The translations under genes and the position numbers were made by a program. The notes under the pieces were generated by a model. It was not told the DNA's origin, searched no databases, and saw nothing but the letters and a program-made list of their open reading frames with translations. Positions 10,542 through 11,711 of a DNA stretch of 11,711 nt are shown in pieces. Within the stretch, counting starts at the first letter, position 1. Each line of letters begins with the position of its first letter. Origin of the DNA: Pelagophyceae sp. CCMP2097 (lineage: Eukaryota; Sar; Pelagophyceae); contig MU657221.1 of assembly GCA_026770575.1 (NCBI GenBank), positions 133,074 to 144,784 on the forward strand, read 5' to 3'.

Positions 10542-10632
10542 CCCGATCCAACGGAACGCAAAAATCCAACGGAACTCGGAGCCCCGCTACGCTCCGAGTT
10601 CCGTTGGATTTTTTGCGTTCCGTTGGATCGGG
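10542..10632. repeat. Near-perfect 41/42-bp hairpin
   Basis: Arm 10542-10582 and the reverse complement of 10591-10632 are identical except for one base in an A/T run (5 versus 6). The loop is 8 bases (CCCGCTAC). Each arm holds two copies of ATCCAACGGAAC, so the motif occurs four times. The near-perfect match suggests a very recent foldback element or selection on the structure. No target-site duplication is certain. Confidence 0.93.
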
Positions 10633-10723
10633 CCGCAAAAATTGAATCCAACTACCAAAATTGTAAGCCAATATAGGGGTTTAAAAAGCGGAAATTACCC
10701 ACTGTTTAAATTTACTGACTATA

Positions 10724-11329
10724 AGACAGGTTCACTCTATTTAACCAGTCCAGAACTTGTAAGCAAATACGAGATAAAGCCATAGTTCAGAAGAGTTCAG
10801 AAATCGTATTTGCACTTTGAGTTCAGCCCCGGAGGCGGCGTTATTTATCATCTTCATTTTGGCGATGGCAGTCAGATCCCATCGAAATCTAGGTGAGCCG
10901 GTTCGAACCCCACCGGCGGCATTTCGAACCTGATCTGGATTTGAACAAAACCTCACTAAATTTATTTTTAATATTTTTGATCAATTGAGACAGCCGCATT
11001 TGCGGGTTTTCTCAGTTCAAAACTAGTTCTGAATTAGTTCAGAACCCTGGCTGGGGAGAATAGAATACCGTATTTGTCAGGCCGAAAAGACCCACAGTCA
11101 AATCCCCTCTGTTGCGCGCAAATGCAATTAAAATGGTCGTAAACGCCCTTTGAAAAAAGTTATTTGTGCGTCATTAAGTCCGGTCTTCTATTCTCTCCAG
11201 CCACAACCACTAGTTCAGAACTGAGTCGGAGTTAAGATTAACCAGTTCTGAAGTTCATAACTGTTCTGAACTGTGTATTTGTCATTTTCTGAAACCAGTT
11301 CTGAACTAGTAATTAAAGTGAACCTGTCT
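10724..11329. mobile_element. 606-bp inverted-repeat element rich in AGTTCTGAACT palindromes
   Basis: Left end AGACAGGTTCACTCTA (10724-) and the inverted right end AGACAGGTTCACTTTA (from 11329) match, and a gapped similarity continues through AGT(C/T)CAGAACT and CAAATAC. Inside, AGTTCWGAA half- and full palindromes recur at about 10783-10802, 11022-11046, 11209-11225, 11241-11272 and 11294-11310, and GTATTTG occurs several times. A second, inner inverted repeat pairs 11048-11070 with 11181-11203 (21 of 23). There is no coding potential. This fits a non-autonomous DNA transposon with subterminal transposase-binding repeats. The target duplication is unclear (CTAT lies near both ends). Confidence 0.7.
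10897..10917 (+). other. B-box-like motif in a small hairpin
   Basis: GGTTCGAACCC (10900-10910) lies in a loop closed by GCCGG/CCGGC (10897-10901 with 10913-10917). It resembles a tRNA T arm with an enlarged 11-base loop. No other tRNA parts are visible, so this is not called a tRNA. It may be a remnant of a tRNA-derived repeat inside the surrounding element. Confidence 0.25.
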
Positions 11330-11475
11330 ATTTAGCTGAAAGTTTAGTATTTTTTCGAGGCTAAAAGCTTTTTAGCGGATTCTAAATCCTTTTTGAATCT
11401 TTTTGGTCGAAAGTTAAGTATTAAATTTTGAGAATTCTAACGCTTGATATTGCATTCTTTCCGAAAGACCTGCAG

Positions 11476-11711
11476 CTGTGCGGCGGAGCGGGAGTGGGTC
11501 CGAGAGGCCTGGATGCGCGTGCTCGCGATGCTCTCCGTGTCCGTGGCGCTCCACACGGCGTCGCGCCGCGTCGTCGGCCGCGGGTGCCTCTCGAATGTGC
11601 GCTGTCGGGGGAGCACACGTGGGGCTCGCTGGGCCTCAGCGGCGACGTCGCAGACGCCGACGCGAAGCGCTGACCGACGCCCAACGCGCTCCAGTGCGCC
11701 GCCGTGGCGAC
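11476..11711 (+). CDS. Possible coding exon running off the right edge
   Basis: After CTGCAG (a candidate acceptor) the frame starting at TGT 11477 is open to the window end. Roughly its first 38 codons end almost entirely in C or G (EREWVREAWMRVLAMLSVSV...), giving a plausible helical peptide. Codon bias weakens after about 11596, where AAT is followed by GTGCGC, the same donor hexamer as kinase intron 1. An ATG at 11512 could be a start, giving a signal-peptide-like N-terminus. No family is recognised, and other frames are also open in this GC-rich stretch. Confidence 0.3.

Overview
This window looks like nuclear DNA of a GC-rich microbial eukaryote, probably a unicellular alga. The evidence is one confidently recognised gene, a protein kinase split by five short introns (65 to 107 bases), strong C/G preference at third codon positions, abundant inverted-repeat elements, and no bacterial-style operons or ribosome binding sites. 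A GC-AG intron and acceptors always followed by G would fit several algal groups (haptophytes, dinoflagellates and stramenopiles such as pelagophytes). The sequence alone does not decide between them.

Layout from left to right. Positions 1-860 hold a three-unit foldback repeat (167-329) and a perfect 32-bp tandem duplication, with no gene I can support. Positions 858-2373 form a possible element bounded by diverged inverted repeats. It carries an ORF (1195-1818) with a C2H2/BED-like zinc-finger pattern, and the coding signature continues in the same frame beyond two in-frame stops to 2181. Positions 2374-4329 contain no clear gene. A short C-rich-codon exon-like ORF (4330-4494, minus) lies just downstream of the kinase.

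The central gene is a CMGC/MAP-kinase-type kinase on the minus strand (7090 down to 4580, six exons, 704 residues). It has all the catalytic residues. Its activation-loop motif is T-Q-H rather than T-x-Y, and it ends in a roughly 340-residue low-complexity tail.

Upstream of the kinase the window is largely repeats: a 1-kb element with 24-bp perfect terminal inverted repeats (7169-8201) ending 78 bp from the kinase start codon; a possible tRNA-related SINE (8332-8606); a 12-bp minisatellite (9099-9146); a clear 441-bp MITE with an 8-bp target duplication (9161-9601); two strong hairpins (9621-9683 and 10542-10632); and a 606-bp inverted-repeat element rich in AGTTCTGAACT-type palindromes (10724-11329). 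A weak two-exon gene candidate sits at 9716-10225 (minus). The first part of another possible gene runs off the right edge (from about 11476, plus).

No multi-gene system is visible. The most notable items are the atypical kinase with its unusual introns, and the dense set of small non-autonomous mobile elements around it.
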